Assembly (NCBI GenBank): GCA_027080445.1
Contig: JALWRY010000457.1
Location: 1 to 11,037 of the forward strand
Reading direction: 5' to 3'
Origin: Thiohalobacter sp.
GTDB taxonomy: Bacteria > Pseudomonadota > Gammaproteobacteria > DSM-19610
Length of the DNA: 11,037 nt
Both the position numbers and the translations under genes were made by a program. This document shows positions 1 to 7,119 of this stretch, in pieces (position 1 is the stretch's first letter; the number at the start of each line of letters is the position of its first letter). The notes below the pieces were generated by a model. It saw only the letters and a program-made list of their open reading frames with translations, was not told where the DNA came from and ran no database searches.

Positions 1-479
1 GTGTGGCCACACAGGCCGGCGTCGGGGAGCCAACAAGCTGCCGCGGGTGGGACACAAAATGCTCATTGGTCATGGATGCTTTTCTAGCCGCTGCCGCACC
101 GCAAATACCGTTTCCAAAAACTGACTCAGTCGTTGACGCTCTCAAAGAACAACTTCGTCTTGTCATCAAGTTACTGAGAGGGCCATCCGGGCGAATCGTG
201 GCCCAGATGATCGGCGAAGGGCAGTCGGCACCCGATATCCTGAAAAAATTCCGGGAACGATTTTTCACGCAGTTGCTCGCACCTGCACGCACCATTATTG
301 AACGTGGCAAGAAAAGCGGTGAAATTGACAAGAACATCGATATGGATCTTGCTATCGACCTTCTTTACGGCCCCATCTATTACCGCTTACTCGTGGGGCA
401 TCAACCCCTCAATGATGCCTTTGCGCGCAACCTTCCCGAGCGTGTCGTTGCTATCCTGAAAACCGTCCAGCCCGGTTAA
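1..479 (+). CDS. TetR/AcrR-family transcriptional regulator, C-terminal part (5' end outside the window)
   Basis: This is the ligand-binding half of a TetR-type regulator plus the last piece of its DNA-binding domain. The first visible residues, VATQAGVGEPTSCRGW followed by DTKCSLV, align with the recognition helix and following turn of TetR helix-turn-helix domains (usual form V-A-x-x-A-G-V-x-x-x-T-x-Y-R-x-W-x-x-K-x-x-L). The reading frame is therefore already inside the gene and the GTG at position 3 is not a start. The rest, with an LLRGPSGR segment and a late LLYGPIYYRLL segment, resembles the TetR_C family seen in many proteobacterial regulators of unknown ligand. The helix reads SCRGW where IYRRW is usual, so DNA contacts may differ. 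It ends at TAA 477-479 and converges on the DUF1805 gene. The target genes are probably off the left edge and cannot be named. Confidence 0.85.
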   Translation, partial: VATQAGVGEPTSCRGWDTKCSLVMDAFLAAAAPQIPFPKTDSVVDALKEQLRLVIKLLRGPSGRIVAQMIGEGQSAPDILKKFRERFFTQLLAPARTIIERGKKSGEIDKNIDMDLAIDLLYGPIYYRLLVGHQPLNDAFARNLPERVVAILKTVQPG

Positions 480-494
480 AGTCACCGCAAAACC

Positions 495-554
495 AAAAAA
501 AGCCTGACTTGCGCATGTCGATACACCACCGCCTGGCGCTAATTTAACAGGCTT
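495..554 (-). terminator. candidate intrinsic terminator of the DUF1805 gene
   Basis: Read on the minus strand, AAGCCTG (554-548) can pair with CAGGCTT (506-500), and a run of T follows immediately (plus-strand A 495-501). The loop is long (41 nt), with a possible inner GCGC/GCGC pairing, and the upstream arm lies in the last codons of the gene. The T-run position is right, but the large loop makes this a moderate to weak call. Confidence 0.35.
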
Positions 555-802
555 AACGCACGCTCGCCCTTCATGCCAACTTCCACGCCTAATTTAAAGG
601 CCTCTTCGGAAACGGCAATAATATCCGCTACAAGCATGTCTTTGTGGGTCTTTACCCCAACGACGGAGGCGCACGCTTCCCCTGTTTTATTGCAGATATC
701 GACGTTGATATAAGCACAGGAAAGAAAACCTTTCTTGCCCTTGATAATCAGCAGTGGATATTTCAGATCAAGCTGATGCATTTCAAACTGTTCAAGATCC
801 AT
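539..802 (-). CDS. DUF1805 (YunC-like) small protein
   Basis: This is a cytoplasmic protein of 87 residues with no signal peptide or membrane segment. It matches the DUF1805 family (Bacillus YunC type) along its whole length. The central strand GFLSCAYINV (25-34) carries the family cysteine (Cys29), followed by VVGVKTHKDML (47-57) and the C-terminal LGVEVGMKGERAL (71-83). The molecular function of the family is not established, so none is proposed. The chosen ATG at 802 has AGGAGA at plus 812-807, 4 nt away (AGGAG 5 nt away), an excellent Shine-Dalgarno. An upstream in-frame ATG at 817 would add MQGDF and would put this Shine-Dalgarno inside the coding region. The gene stands alone, convergent with the TetR gene and divergent from the porin gene. 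Family assignment is confident; role is unknown. Confidence 0.8.
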   Translation of the reverse strand: MDLEQFEMHQLDLKYPLLIIKGKKGFLSCAYINVDICNKTGEACASVVGVKTHKDMLVADIIAVSEEAFKLGVEVGMKGERALSLLN

Positions 803-806
803 AAAA

Positions 807-812
807 TCTCCT
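807..812 (-). promoter_or_regulatory. Shine-Dalgarno that decides the DUF1805 start
   Basis: Minus-strand AGGAGA followed by TTTT and ATG (802-800). It selects the ATG at 802 over the in-frame ATG at 817, whose upstream sequence has only a distant AAGG. Confidence 0.7.
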
Positions 813-840
813 TGCATAAATATACGTTACCTTGCGTTAC

Positions 841-854
841 ATATTTGCAAATAT
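841..854. repeat. perfect 14-bp palindrome, operator-like
   Basis: ATATTTGCAAATAT is fully self-complementary. It lies about 40 bp upstream of the DUF1805 start and overlaps the candidate -10 box of that gene, a typical place for a repressor site. No regulator can be assigned. The flanking bases do not extend the symmetry. Confidence 0.45.
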
Positions 855-878
855 AGGTGATCATGTACAACCCTGCAA
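850..878 (-). promoter_or_regulatory. candidate sigma70 promoter of the DUF1805 gene
   Basis: On the minus strand, TTGCAG (878-873) and TATATT (855-850) are separated by exactly 17 nt. The -10 matches the consensus at five of six positions and the -35 keeps the TTG. Transcription would start near 843 and give a leader of about 40 nt with the Shine-Dalgarno at 812-807. The -10 is buried in the 14-bp palindrome. No equally convincing promoter was found for the divergent porin gene in 855-1040. Confidence 0.35.
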
Positions 879-1040
879 GCCATTACATAACCACTCCGCA
901 CGAAACTTAATTATCGATTTCATGAATTCCTGCTATCACAACCAATGTTATGTAGCGGCACGCTAAATTGGTTATTTTAACGGCGGTCACGGGAAGACCA
1001 ATATTTCCGCGTTTTGCAGGGTTAATTATTGAGTGTATCT

Positions 1041-1739
1041 ATGAACGATTGCACATCATACTTTTTCAAATGGCATTACGGGCTACTTCCTGCAATTACC
1101 TTGCTGCTGGGTGCAAACCATGCTGCGGCCATGTCCTGGGAAGGCAGTCTGACGGCAACAACCGAGTACGTCAGTAAACGCGGCATTTCATTAACTGATA
1201 GAAAACCCGCTCTTCAACCTGAACTACATGCCAGTACGACCAACGGATCTTACTTCGGTATTTGGGCATCCAACGTTGACTTTGATCCTGTGTGGGGGGA
1301 AGTAGACCTGTATGCAGGGATAATGCGGCCTGTTGCTGGAAGACTGAAAACAGGCATCGGTATATTCCACTATCAAGAGCTAGGTGATAGCTCTCAAAAT
1401 TTCCAGGATTACTTCGTCAATGCCCGATACGGAAAATACTTCGAGGTAATGTATAGCTATTCGCCGGATTTTTCCGGTATTGATCAACAAACCGGCGGCC
1501 TTGCGGAATTCATTGGCACCATGCCCGTCACGAAAGAAACAAGCATCAAGCTTTACGGTGGCCGTATGAACTTCTGGGGCAAGGCAGACAGCCTGAAAAA
1601 TTACAACATATGGCAGGTGAGTTTGCGGCGACTATACGGAAAACTCGATGCTCGCCTGAACTATAGCGATACCACATCCGATCAGTTTCGCGGCCGTGCT
1701 GACAGGAGAGTTTACCTGAGCTTGAAATACGGCTTGTAA
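1041..1739 (+). CDS. TorF-family putative outer-membrane porin (TIGR02001 / gcw_chp type)
   Basis: This predicted outer-membrane beta-barrel has 232 residues. An N-terminal signal peptide has a hydrophobic stretch GLLPAITLLLG (14-24) and a likely cleavage after Ala-Ala-Ala at 28-30, before MSWEG. The mature start, SLTATTEYVSKRGISLTD then KPALQPEL and YFGIWASNVDF, is the hallmark of the TorF/gcw_chp family ('TxxYVxRGxSxTDxxPA' then 'WxSNVDF'). The rest alternates polar and aromatic residues as in barrel strands and ends RVYLSLKYGL, without the usual terminal Phe. Family members are called putative porins; the substrate is unknown. Two starts are possible. ATG 1041 has a weak GAG 7 nt upstream. 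TTG 1029, in frame, has AGGG (1018-1021) 7 nt upstream and would add four residues. Either leaves the signal peptide intact. cysE starts 32 nt after the stop codon, so the two are probably cotranscribed. Confidence 0.82.
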   Translation: MNDCTSYFFKWHYGLLPAITLLLGANHAAAMSWEGSLTATTEYVSKRGISLTDRKPALQPELHASTTNGSYFGIWASNVDFDPVWGEVDLYAGIMRPVAGRLKTGIGIFHYQELGDSSQNFQDYFVNARYGKYFEVMYSYSPDFSGIDQQTGGLAEFIGTMPVTKETSIKLYGGRMNFWGKADSLKNYNIWQVSLRRLYGKLDARLNYSDTTSDQFRGRADRRVYLSLKYGL

Positions 1740-1761
1740 GGTTGCCAACCAGGATTTCGAT

Positions 1762-1766
1762 GGAGG
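1762..1766 (+). promoter_or_regulatory. cysE: Shine-Dalgarno that decides the cysE start
   Basis: GGAGG is followed 5 nt later by ATG 1772. Earlier in-frame starts (TTG 1742, ATG 1760) lack such a site, and the protein beginning at 1772 (MLHTIKEDVACVLERDPAAR) matches the usual N-terminus of this enzyme family. Confidence 0.75.
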
Positions 1767-1771
1767 AAAAG

Positions 1772-2545
1772 ATGCTACATACTATCAAGGAAGACGTCGC
1801 ATGCGTACTCGAGCGCGACCCGGCAGCACGCAATACATTTGATGTTCTGACAACCTACCCGGGCATTCACGCCATCCTTCTGCATCGTTTGAGCCACAAA
1901 TTCTGGTGTAACGACTTCAGGTGGCTTGCGCGTTTTATTTCGATTTTTTCCAGATTCATTACCGGAATCGAAATCCATCCCGGCGCCAAAATCGGACGTC
2001 GTTTTTTTATTGACCACGGGGCGGGTATCGTTATTGGAGAAACAGCCGATATCGGTAATGATTGCACACTGTATCATGGCGTAACCCTGGGGGGCGTATC
2101 GAGTAACAAAGGCAAACGACACCCGACGCTTGGCAACGATGTCATCATAGGTGCCGGCGCCAAGGTTCTCGGTTCGATCACCCTGGCAAACGGTGTACGC
2201 GTAGGGTCGAACGCCGTAGTTCTGCAAGACGCGCCCGAGTTCAGTACTGTTGTAGGTGTACCTGGACGGATTGTCAGGGAGTCAAAGACAGCTCTGGAAA
2301 GCAAGCGCCGAGAAATGGCAAAGAAAATCGGATTCTCCGCTTATGGCACGACAAAAGATATACCCGACCCGGTTGATAGCGCCATCAAGTGTATTCTCGA
2401 GCACTTGCATTCAGTTGATGGTAGAATAGAAAAAATGTATCAAACGATACTGTCTGAAAAATGCGAATGCGATGTTGCTCTCCCGCGTTCGCTTGACAAA
2501 ACCCTGTATGGCGAAAAACAACCCCGGGGTATTGAACGCACATAA
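1772..2545 (+). CDS. cysE: serine O-acetyltransferase (EpsC/CysE type)
   Basis: The enzyme transfers acetyl from acetyl-CoA to L-serine, giving O-acetylserine for cysteine synthesis in the cytosol. The 257-residue protein has the helical N-terminal part (KEDVACVLERDPAARN, then YPGIHAILLHRLSH at 29-42). A left-handed beta-helix of hexapeptide repeats follows at about 66-167, with IHPGAKIG, IDHGAGIVIGETADIG, HGVTLGGV, GAGAKVLG and VGVPGRIV. His82 in IDHG matches catalytic His158 of E. coli CysE, and His117 in KRHP matches the second conserved His. Glu67 in GIEIHP sits where E. coli has Asp143, a normal feature of the EpsC subgroup. The C-terminal part contains DIPDPVDSAIKCILEHLHSVDGRIEKM (196-222), as in EpsC proteins, then a poorly conserved tail. 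The gene follows the porin gene closely and probably shares its transcript. Confidence 0.93.
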   Translation: MLHTIKEDVACVLERDPAARNTFDVLTTYPGIHAILLHRLSHKFWCNDFRWLARFISIFSRFITGIEIHPGAKIGRRFFIDHGAGIVIGETADIGNDCTLYHGVTLGGVSSNKGKRHPTLGNDVIIGAGAKVLGSITLANGVRVGSNAVVLQDAPEFSTVVGVPGRIVRESKTALESKRREMAKKIGFSAYGTTKDIPDPVDSAIKCILEHLHSVDGRIEKMYQTILSEKCECDVALPRSLDKTLYGEKQPRGIERT

Positions 2546-2570
2546 AACCTGTGCTTGCCGATGATCAATT

Positions 2571-2640
2571 CGTCATACCGGAGAATGACGGTATTCGGCG
2601 TATTGAAACCACTGGGTTCTGGTATGCGCAGAAATGACGG
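2571..2640. repeat. decayed intergenic inverted-repeat element (CGTCATTCC...GGAATGACG type)
   Basis: The right half read backwards begins CGTCATTTCTGCGCATACC and continues to CCCAGTGG. This resembles, from memory, the widespread proteobacterial intergenic repeat CGTCATTCCCGCGCAGGC continuing to AATCCAGTGG. The left half starts CGTCATACCGGAG and contains ATGACGG. The two halves face each other, as in the known element, but both are strongly mutated. It lies between the ends of the convergent cysE and transporter operon, where such repeats often occur and may help end transcription. No clear rho-independent terminator is visible in 2546-2716. Confidence 0.45.
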
Positions 2641-2716
2641 GTAATGACGTAATCAGCGTTACCCTGGATCGATAAGACCCGGAAAGTACGCATCTGGCAC
2701 AGAACATGGGACGAAA

Positions 2717-4735
2717 TCATTCTCCCAGCAAATGACACCGCGCTGAATGCCCCTCACTCAATTGAACGGATGGTGGATACGCTTCTCGACAAACCTCAAC
2801 TGCCCGCGGACAACGCGGGTGAAAATGACACCCGGCGGGTGGGTTAGCCGGTGAAGGCAAATCCCCTTCCAGCCGGATTATTTCCCGCTGCGCATCCCTG
2901 TCCAGCGCTGGTACTGCAGACAACAGCGCCTGGGTGTAGGGATGTTGCGCATTGTCCAGCACATCACTGACACTACCCTCTTCCACAATACGCCCGAGAT
3001 ACATCACCGCCACACGATCAGCGAGATACGACACAACTGACAGGTTGTGGGTGATAAACAGGTAGGAAAGCCCCAGTTCGCCCTGGAGATCTTTTAACAG
3101 GTTCAGGATCTGCGCCTGCACGGAAACATCCAGCGCGCTGGTCGGTTCATCGCAGATAATCAGTTTTGGGTTGACTGCCAGCGCACGGGCGATACAGATA
3201 CGCTGGCGTTGACCACCGGAGAACTGGTGTGGATAGCGGCTGCGATGCCCGGGCCGCAGCCCGACCTGGTCGAGCAAACGGTCAACGCGCTGGCGGCGCT
3301 TCCCTGCATCTCCGCCTATACCTTGCGCGACCATGCCTTCCTCGATGATGTCACCGACGTTCATCCGCGGATTCATGGACGAGAACGGGTCCTGGAAAAT
3401 AATCTGGAACTCGGAGCGGCGCTTTCGCAAGGCTTCGCCCCGCAAGTCAACAAGTTCGGTTCCCTCGAAACACACCGAGCCGGCAGTTGGCTTCAGGAGT
3501 TGCAGAACCCCTTTACCGGCAGTCGTCTTGCCACAGCCGGACTCGCCCACCAGCGCCAGTGTTTCACCGCGAGGGATCGACAGGCTGACGCCATCAACCG
3601 CGCGCACGTAACCCACCGTGCGACGAAACAGGCCCTTCTGTATCGGGAAATAGACCTGCAGGTCACGGACATCCAGTAGCTCGGTGCCGGCACCCTCATT
3701 CGCCGCCGTGGTTTTCTGTTCCGTGCTGTCCGGCACGTTCTTGCTGGTATCCGGCACGCTGAGTGTCGGGTCAGCAAGGTGGCAACGCACACCGTGCATG
3801 TCATCCTGCGCGAACCAGTCAGGCGCAGTCTGTCTGCAAACGTCCCAGGCGCGATCACAACGTTCCGCAAAACGGCAGGCATGAAAAACCTGGTTCAACG
3901 GCGGCACAGTGCCGGGTATAACGGTGAGTCGTTGTTCGCGTTTGCTGCTGTCGGGCAATGCCGCAAACAATCTCTGGCTATAGGGGTGTTGAGGTGCGGT
4001 GTAGAACGCATCGCGCGGCGCCTGTTCAATAATCTGGCCGGCATACATCACGGCAACCCGGTCAGCCATACCGGAGACCACGCCCAGGTCATGCGTGATC
4101 AGCAACACGGCCATACCACGTTCGCGTTGCAGTTTTGCGATCAGTTCCAGCACCTGCGCCTGGATGGTAACGTCCAGCGCAGTGGTCGGTTCATCGGCGA
4201 TCAGCAGGTCCGGGTCGCCGGCCAGCGCCATGGCAATCATGACGCGCTGTTTCATTCCGCCGGATAATTGGTGCGGGTATTCGTTGTGACGCCGTGCCGC
4301 ATCGGGTATACCGACGGCATCGAGCAGGCTGATCACTTCCTGCCTGGCGGCATCACCGTCCAGACCCTTGTGCAGGGCCAGGCTTTCACTGATCTGCGCA
4401 CCGACGGTCATGACCGGGTTCAGTGAAGTTTGCGGCTCCTGGAAAATCATGGCAATACGGCCGCCCCGTACGTTGCGCATGCCAGACTCGGGCAGCGCCA
4501 GCAGTTCTTCGCCGTCGAGTTTTACAGAACCGCTGGTAATCTCGCCGGCAGGCTGTGGCAACAACCGCAACAGCGATAACGCTGTCATGGATTTTCCGCA
4601 ACCGGACTCACCCAGCAGCGCGAAAGTTTCACCCCGCGCGATACGGAAACTGACGCCGTCCACCGGACGCACGGCATGATCGCCGGTGCCGAGCCGGACT
4701 TTCAGGTCTTTGACTTCGAGCAATGTGTGGGTCAT
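2717..4735 (-). CDS. fused double ATP-binding protein of a peptide ABC importer (YejF / DppD-DppF-like)
   Basis: This 672-residue cytoplasmic ATPase carries both nucleotide-binding domains of the transporter on one chain, as in YejF and unlike separate DppD and DppF. Domain 1: Walker A GESGCGKS (42-49), Q-loop Gln99, signature LSGGM (157-161), Walker B LLIADE (177-182), switch His215. Domain 2: Walker A GESGCGKT (397-404), Gln448, signature FSGGQ (505-509), Walker B LIICDE (525-530), His563. All catalytic residues are intact in both. Each domain ends with the oligopeptide-transporter C-terminal extension holding four cysteines in the same spacing, C-x5-C-x6-C-x17-C (Cys287/293/300/318 and 636/642/649/667). 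A polar linker joins the halves at about 322-350. It is the last gene of the operon. It starts 3 nt after the permease 2 stop, with no good Shine-Dalgarno, so translation is probably coupled. Confidence 0.93.
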   Translation of the reverse strand: MTHTLLEVKDLKVRLGTGDHAVRPVDGVSFRIARGETFALLGESGCGKSMTALSLLRLLPQPAGEITSGSVKLDGEELLALPESGMRNVRGGRIAMIFQEPQTSLNPVMTVGAQISESLALHKGLDGDAARQEVISLLDAVGIPDAARRHNEYPHQLSGGMKQRVMIAMALAGDPDLLIADEPTTALDVTIQAQVLELIAKLQRERGMAVLLITHDLGVVSGMADRVAVMYAGQIIEQAPRDAFYTAPQHPYSQRLFAALPDSSKREQRLTVIPGTVPPLNQVFHACRFAERCDRAWDVCRQTAPDWFAQDDMHGVRCHLADPTLSVPDTSKNVPDSTEQKTTAANEGAGTELLDVRDLQVYFPIQKGLFRRTVGYVRAVDGVSLSIPRGETLALVGESGCGKTTAGKGVLQLLKPTAGSVCFEGTELVDLRGEALRKRRSEFQIIFQDPFSSMNPRMNVGDIIEEGMVAQGIGGDAGKRRQRVDRLLDQVGLRPGHRSRYPHQFSGGQRQRICIARALAVNPKLIICDEPTSALDVSVQAQILNLLKDLQGELGLSYLFITHNLSVVSYLADRVAVMYLGRIVEEGSVSDVLDNAQHPYTQALLSAVPALDRDAQREIIRLEGDLPSPANPPAGCHFHPRCPRAVEVCREAYPPSVQLSEGHSARCHLLGE

Positions 4736-4738
4736 GGA

Positions 4739-6145
4739 TTATCGCCGCATTCTTGGGTCAAAGGCATCGCGCACCGCGTCGGAAAACAGGTTGGCCGCCA
4801 GCACCAGGGTAAACATGAAACTGAAGGCGGCCAGCAATGACCACCACACCATGGGTTCGCGCGCCATTTCCAGGCGCGCACTGTTAATCATATTGCCCCA
4901 GCTCAGGGTGGTCGGGTCAACACCGACGCCCACGTAGGACAACACAGCCTCGGCCAGCACCAGCCCGCTGAAATCAATCACCACGGAAATCAGCACGATG
5001 TGCATCAGATTCGGCAACAGGTGGCGCACCATGATCACACTCCGGGACACGCCGAATGCATTGGCCGCCTGGACATAGTCCAGCTCGCGCAGTTTGAGTG
5101 TCTCGCCGCGCAACAAACGACATAAGCCCGTCCAGCTGGTAATACCGAGAATCAGGCACAAAAACAGCAGGCGCAGGTCAGCACGTTCGGCCATGGTCTC
5201 GAACAGTTCCGGGTGCGTGTCCATATACACCTGCATCATCAGCACCGAAGCGGCAATCAACAACACGCCCGGGATGGAGTTCAGCGTGGTATACAGGTAC
5301 TGGATGACATCATCCACCCAGCCGCGGAAGTACCCTGCCATCATGCCGAGCAATACGGCAAACGGCAGCATGATCAGCGTGGTGAGTGTACCGATCACCA
5401 GGCCGGTGCGGATACTCTTGATCGTCTCGTACAACACATCCTTGCCGACCTTGTCCGTTCCGAATACGTGCCAGACCGGGGCAAGATTGGCGATCAGCAG
5501 GACAAGAAAGACCAGCAGGGATACCGTAATCATGAACGTGCGCCAGGGTACCCCGGACTCGCCATGCCACAAGCGCTTTGCCGTCGTCAGCACGGTGCTG
5601 TTCCAGTGCCTGCCCAGCAACAAGGCAAGCAGCACGAACAGCGCCAGCATAAACAGCAGGGCCTGAACAAAAGCCATCAGGGAGCGTCCGGCAATATCGG
5701 CAGCACGCTCGCGCAAGGGGTCTTTGAGATGCGCCCCGCCGTACTTCAGGCGCGGGAAAATCCGCTGCTGCACACCGTTTTCATCTACCACAGTTTCCCG
5801 TGTGAACAGCGTGGTGGCAAACGGTGCCGAGTAGGTTTTCTCCGCCTGCGTTGCGATACCGCCCAGTAGCCCGTCGAGTACGCTGACCACGTCACCGGCA
5901 TACTGCACCTCGACCTGGCCGTCCTGCATGGGCAAGGCCTTGCGGTAATGCAGTGAATCGAGCAGGCCGGTTACGGTATAGAATGTCAGTACGACGAGAG
6001 AAGCCACGGCAATCCGACCACGCACCACTTCCCGCCAGGGCGCCCGCAGGTGTTCGTAACGCCGCGCATAAAACCCAAACGCCACCACAATAAAGACCAG
6101 CAGGAATACCAGCGCGTCAGTCCATAGCAGCACCGGCTTGATCAT
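4739..6145 (-). CDS. peptide ABC transporter permease 2 (YejE/DppC-like) with N-terminal extension
   Basis: This inner-membrane subunit has 468 residues. The C-terminal core, from about 200, is a normal DppC/OppC-type permease. It has a helix at 203-221, the family entry motif HVFGTDKVGKDVLYETIKSIRTGL (226-249), helices near 250-272, 281-305, 325-341, 381-405 and 433-453, and the EAA coupling loop DYVQAANAFGVSRSV (356-370) that touches the ATPase. Before the core is an extra region: helices near 8-26 and 45-63, a mostly polar stretch at 64-155, and a helix near 158-178. DppC-like proteins are usually about 300 residues and YejE about 340, so this one is clearly long. The ATG overlaps the permease 1 stop (ATGA), with GAGG 11 nt upstream (plus 6157-6160). 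Confidence 0.92.
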   Translation of the reverse strand: MIKPVLLWTDALVFLLVFIVVAFGFYARRYEHLRAPWREVVRGRIAVASLVVLTFYTVTGLLDSLHYRKALPMQDGQVEVQYAGDVVSVLDGLLGGIATQAEKTYSAPFATTLFTRETVVDENGVQQRIFPRLKYGGAHLKDPLRERAADIAGRSLMAFVQALLFMLALFVLLALLLGRHWNSTVLTTAKRLWHGESGVPWRTFMITVSLLVFLVLLIANLAPVWHVFGTDKVGKDVLYETIKSIRTGLVIGTLTTLIMLPFAVLLGMMAGYFRGWVDDVIQYLYTTLNSIPGVLLIAASVLMMQVYMDTHPELFETMAERADLRLLFLCLILGITSWTGLCRLLRGETLKLRELDYVQAANAFGVSRSVIMVRHLLPNLMHIVLISVVIDFSGLVLAEAVLSYVGVGVDPTTLSWGNMINSARLEMAREPMVWWSLLAAFSFMFTLVLAANLFSDAVRDAFDPRMRR

Positions 6146-7119
6146 GACAGACGTATCCTCGGGTCGACCAGCGTGTAGGACAGGTCCGTGAGTAGCAGGC
6201 CGAGGATATACAACACTGAGCCCAGGAACACCATCGCACGCACGATGGCGAAGTCCTGTTTCTGAATGGCTTCGATGGTGTAACTGCCCAGCCCCGGGAT
6301 GCCGAAGAAGGATTCCATAATCAGGCTGCCCATGAACAGCAACGGCAACACCACAACGATACCGGTAAGAATCGGCACCATGGCATTCTTCAATACATGG
6401 GTGAACAACAGTTTCAGTTCGGGCAGACCTTTGGCGCGCGCGGTGCGCACATAGTCCCGACCGATCTCTTCAAGAAAAATGGTGCGGTACCAGCGACCGC
6501 TGGAACCCAGCGCGGATATTACGCCGATCACAACCGGCAACAGGACGAAGCGCCACGCCTGCCAGCCCGGCTCATAACCCGATATCGGCACCAAGTGTAA
6601 TACCTTACTGAACAGGAACTGCCCGGCAATGATGTAGAACAGCCCGGAGATCGACATCAGCACCACGCTCAGGATGACACCGGAAAGATCGAGATAGCTG
6701 CCACGGAAAAATGCCAGCAACATGGCGAAACTGATGTGTACCAGCAAACCCAGCAACAGAGTGGGCAGGGCAATGGCCAGACTGGGCCACATGCGTTGAC
6801 TGATATCCTCGCCAATATTGCGGCCGGCATCCGATGAGCCAAATTCAAATGCAAACAGTTTGACTGATTTTTCGAAGAAAATCGTATCGGTCAGCTGTTC
6901 GACACCCGGCGCGTCCCGGTTGTACAACAACGGCTGGTCATAACCATGCTCAACTTTCCACTTTTCCACAGCATCCGGCGTGACGTGCTTCATTCCCAGG
7001 TGCATGCGCGCCACATCGTCAGGACTGTTGACGACGAAAAACAGCACAAAGGTAATCAGGTTGACGCCAACGAGAATCGGGATGGCGTAGAGCAGGCGGC
7101 GAATGATATAGGCCAGCAT
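6142..7119 (-). CDS. peptide ABC transporter permease 1 (YejB/DppB-like)
   Basis: This 325-residue inner-membrane permease pairs with permease 2 to form the import channel. It begins MLAYIIRRLLYAIPILVGVN, the typical DppB/YejB N-terminus with the first helix at 9-30. A periplasmic segment runs to about 110, then helices near 113-138, 146-172, 190-205, 247-268 and 293-314. The EAA coupling loop is DYVRTARAKGLPELKLLFTH (222-241), followed by the conserved FFGIPGLGSYTIEAI segment and the end DPRIRLS. ATG 7119 was chosen because GGAG lies 8 nt upstream (plus 7128-7131) and it shares one base with the binding-protein stop (TGATG). An upstream in-frame ATG at 7242 would add 41 residues of unrelated sequence lying over the previous gene. 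Downstream it overlaps permease 2 by 4 nt. Confidence 0.93.
   Translation of the reverse strand: MLAYIIRRLLYAIPILVGVNLITFVLFFVVNSPDDVARMHLGMKHVTPDAVEKWKVEHGYDQPLLYNRDAPGVEQLTDTIFFEKSVKLFAFEFGSSDAGRNIGEDISQRMWPSLAIALPTLLLGLLVHISFAMLLAFFRGSYLDLSGVILSVVLMSISGLFYIIAGQFLFSKVLHLVPISGYEPGWQAWRFVLLPVVIGVISALGSSGRWYRTIFLEEIGRDYVRTARAKGLPELKLLFTHVLKNAMVPILTGIVVVLPLLFMGSLIMESFFGIPGLGSYTIEAIQKQDFAIVRAMVFLGSVLYILGLLLTDLSYTLVDPRIRLS

Noticed and set aside
3..5. GTG as start codon of the TetR-like gene
   Set aside because: The residues encoded from here align with the recognition helix in the middle of a TetR DNA-binding domain, so the gene must begin left of the window.
884..954. 8-bp inverted repeat TACATAAC (884-891) / GTTATGTA (947-954) upstream of the porin gene
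   Set aside because: The arms are short and 55 bp apart in AT-rich DNA; this can arise by chance and no promoter ties it together.
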